The notes under the pieces were generated by a model. It ran no database searches. It saw only the letters and a list, made by a program, of their open reading frames with translations, and was not told where the DNA came from. Positions 33,117 to 33,615 of a stretch of 33,615 bases of DNA are shown in pieces (the first letter of the stretch is position 1; every line of letters begins with the position of its first letter). The position numbers and the translations under genes were made by a program. The DNA is taken from contig DASPIR010000015.1 of assembly GCA_035628995.1 (NCBI GenBank), positions 1 through 33,615 on the forward strand. Direction: 5' to 3'. The DNA comes from Clostridia bacterium. GTDB taxonomy: Bacteria; Bacillota; Clostridia; Lutisporales; Lutisporaceae.

Positions 33117-33271
33117 TATAATCTTACCTTCAATTTGTACCATATCAAATGTTATTCCGGGTTTATTAGACTATATAAAGCTATAAATAAAGATATTATC
33201 AGTAAACTGTCTCTTGAAGTCAACTATTGCAAAAGGGTTGCCTATCTAAAAAGACAAAGCAACCCTTTTTG
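33117..33271 (+). ncRNA. candidate small RNA with promoter and terminator
   Basis: In the gene-free 32925-33554 stretch, a -10 box TATAAT (33117-33122; weak TTTACT 19 bp upstream) is followed ~110 bp later by a strong terminator. The interval has no credible start with a ribosome site; the only frame of any length runs through the terminator. It would give a transcript of about 140 nt. It may also be the remnant of a lost gene. Confidence 0.3.
33231..33271 (+). terminator. intrinsic terminator without an upstream gene
   Basis: Perfect 11-bp stem AAAAGGGTTGC (33231-33241) / GCAACCCTTTT (33259-33269), ending in a T run. Confidence 0.75.
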
Positions 33272-33317
33272 TTTCTTCCCTATATAAATTATGCATATAC
33301 AGCTACTCAGTAAACCA

Positions 33318-33476
33318 TTAATATGGCTTAGGCTTTGAGGGCGATGTTGGAAATTTAATAGTAATATCTTTTGTTTTTTCGTCTATTGTGCCGTCATGTT
33401 GCCGTCGCGAGGTCGTCAAGCGGTCGGCAAATGTCACAATTGCGTCACAAAAAACTAAAAAACCTCTGGGGACAAA
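33318..33476 (-). pseudogene. 3' remnant of an unknown gene
   Basis: On the minus strand a frame is open from the IS3 edge to a stop at 33318 and reads VTFADRLTTSRRQHDG then TIDEKTKDITIKFPTSPSKPKPY. Its higher GC and sensible residue composition suggest a real C-terminus; tails like this occur on large serine recombinases, but that is weak. Its upstream part would have been cut off by the IS3-type element. Confidence 0.3.
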
Positions 33477-33514
33477 TGAATAGAACCCTAAAAAACGGAC
33501 AGTGAAACTAAAAG

Positions 33515-33547
33515 CCTCCTATTGTAGAATAAAACTATGATAGGAGG
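33515..33547 (+). promoter_or_regulatory. hairpin hiding the OrfA ribosome site
   Basis: CCTCCTAT (33515-33522) pairs perfectly with ATAGGAGG (33540-33547). The right arm is the ribosome site of the OrfA gene, so read-through transcripts would translate it poorly. Confidence 0.6.
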
Positions 33548-33554
33548 TTTTGCT

Positions 33555-33615
33555 ATGGCAGGGAAAAAAGGTATGAAACATTATCCTGGGTGGATGAAAT
33601 ACGAAGCATTCCGCA
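33555..33615 (+). CDS. IS3-family transposase OrfA, 3'-partial
   Basis: Only the first 20 residues are in the window: MAGKKGMKHYPGWMKYEAFR. The start MAGKKGMKHY is characteristic of IS3-family OrfA (helix-turn-helix) proteins of Firmicutes. AGGAGG sits 7 bases upstream, in a hairpin. Confidence 0.7.
   Translation, partial: MAGKKGMKHYPGWMKYEAFR

Larger units (their letters stand above)
33477..33615 (+). mobile_element. IS3-family (IS150-like) element, left end, partial
   Basis: The probable left end begins TGAATAGAACCC with GGACAGTGAAAC about 20 bp further in, resembling IS150-group termini as I recall them. It continues into a transposase OrfA start and beyond the window. The exact boundary is inferred. 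Confidence 0.5.

Noticed and set aside
33102-33287. 61-residue open frame
   Set aside because: No ribosome site, low-complexity AT composition, and it runs through a perfect terminator hairpin.
1-33615. CRISPR arrays or a replication origin
   Set aside because: No regularly spaced direct repeats with spacers, and no DnaA-box clusters or iterons beyond the three TAGAAATG words, were seen on reading through.

Overview
The window looks like chromosome of a low-GC, spore-forming Clostridia species, possibly of the Ruminiclostridium/Acetivibrio type. The reasons are the AT-rich sequence, strong AGGAGG-type ribosome sites with GTG and TTG starts, a GerW/YtfJ spore protein next to a DUF2953 protein, a DUF421-DUF4363 pair, and many intrinsic terminators. 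The genus is an inference.

Region 1 (1-13336) is the end of a nonribosomal peptide synthetase (NRPS) cluster. The first gene is cut by the window edge and reads (C)-A-T-C. The second reads A-T-C-A-T-C-A-T-TE. One module is therefore split between proteins at a C|A boundary, which is unusual. Specificity codes read by eye give valine for the first adenylation domain and glycine for the last; the two between match nothing I recognise. The terminal thioesterase has cysteine (GYCMG) where serine is normal. A small cupin gene follows. No MbtH, phosphopantetheinyl transferase or dedicated exporter is seen before the window edge.

Region 2 (13337-25390) is mostly housekeeping. It holds three RluA-family pseudouridine synthases (two in tandem), a methyltransferase, a DUF362 protein, a 53-residue orphan peptide behind a possibly structured leader, an MFS exporter, DUF421/DUF4363, a CBS-pair protein, an ECF-type sigma factor with a zinc-finger anti-sigma-like protein, DUF2953, GerW and tRNA-Val(GAC). 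The sigma gene and gerW share a promoter-like motif, TGAAAC-N16-TGTAAT. Two long imperfect inverted repeats (13421-13660 and 24841-25142) look like MITE-type elements.

Region 3 (25391-33615) is an AT-rich accessory region. It contains a membrane-protein gene bracketed by 11-bp inverted repeats; a three-gene operon of a DUF3467-like protein, an unknown protein and a HEPN-like protein; and an IS1182-type insertion sequence with perfect 16-bp ends flanked by two copies of a ~70-nt hairpin repeat. It also contains a leftward group of an unknown gene, a membrane protein and an Mrr-type endonuclease, an orphan promoter-terminator locus, and the start of an IS3/IS150-type element. The best candidates for something undescribed are the DUF3467/unknown/HEPN operon, the endonuclease group, and the split NRPS with its cysteine thioesterase.
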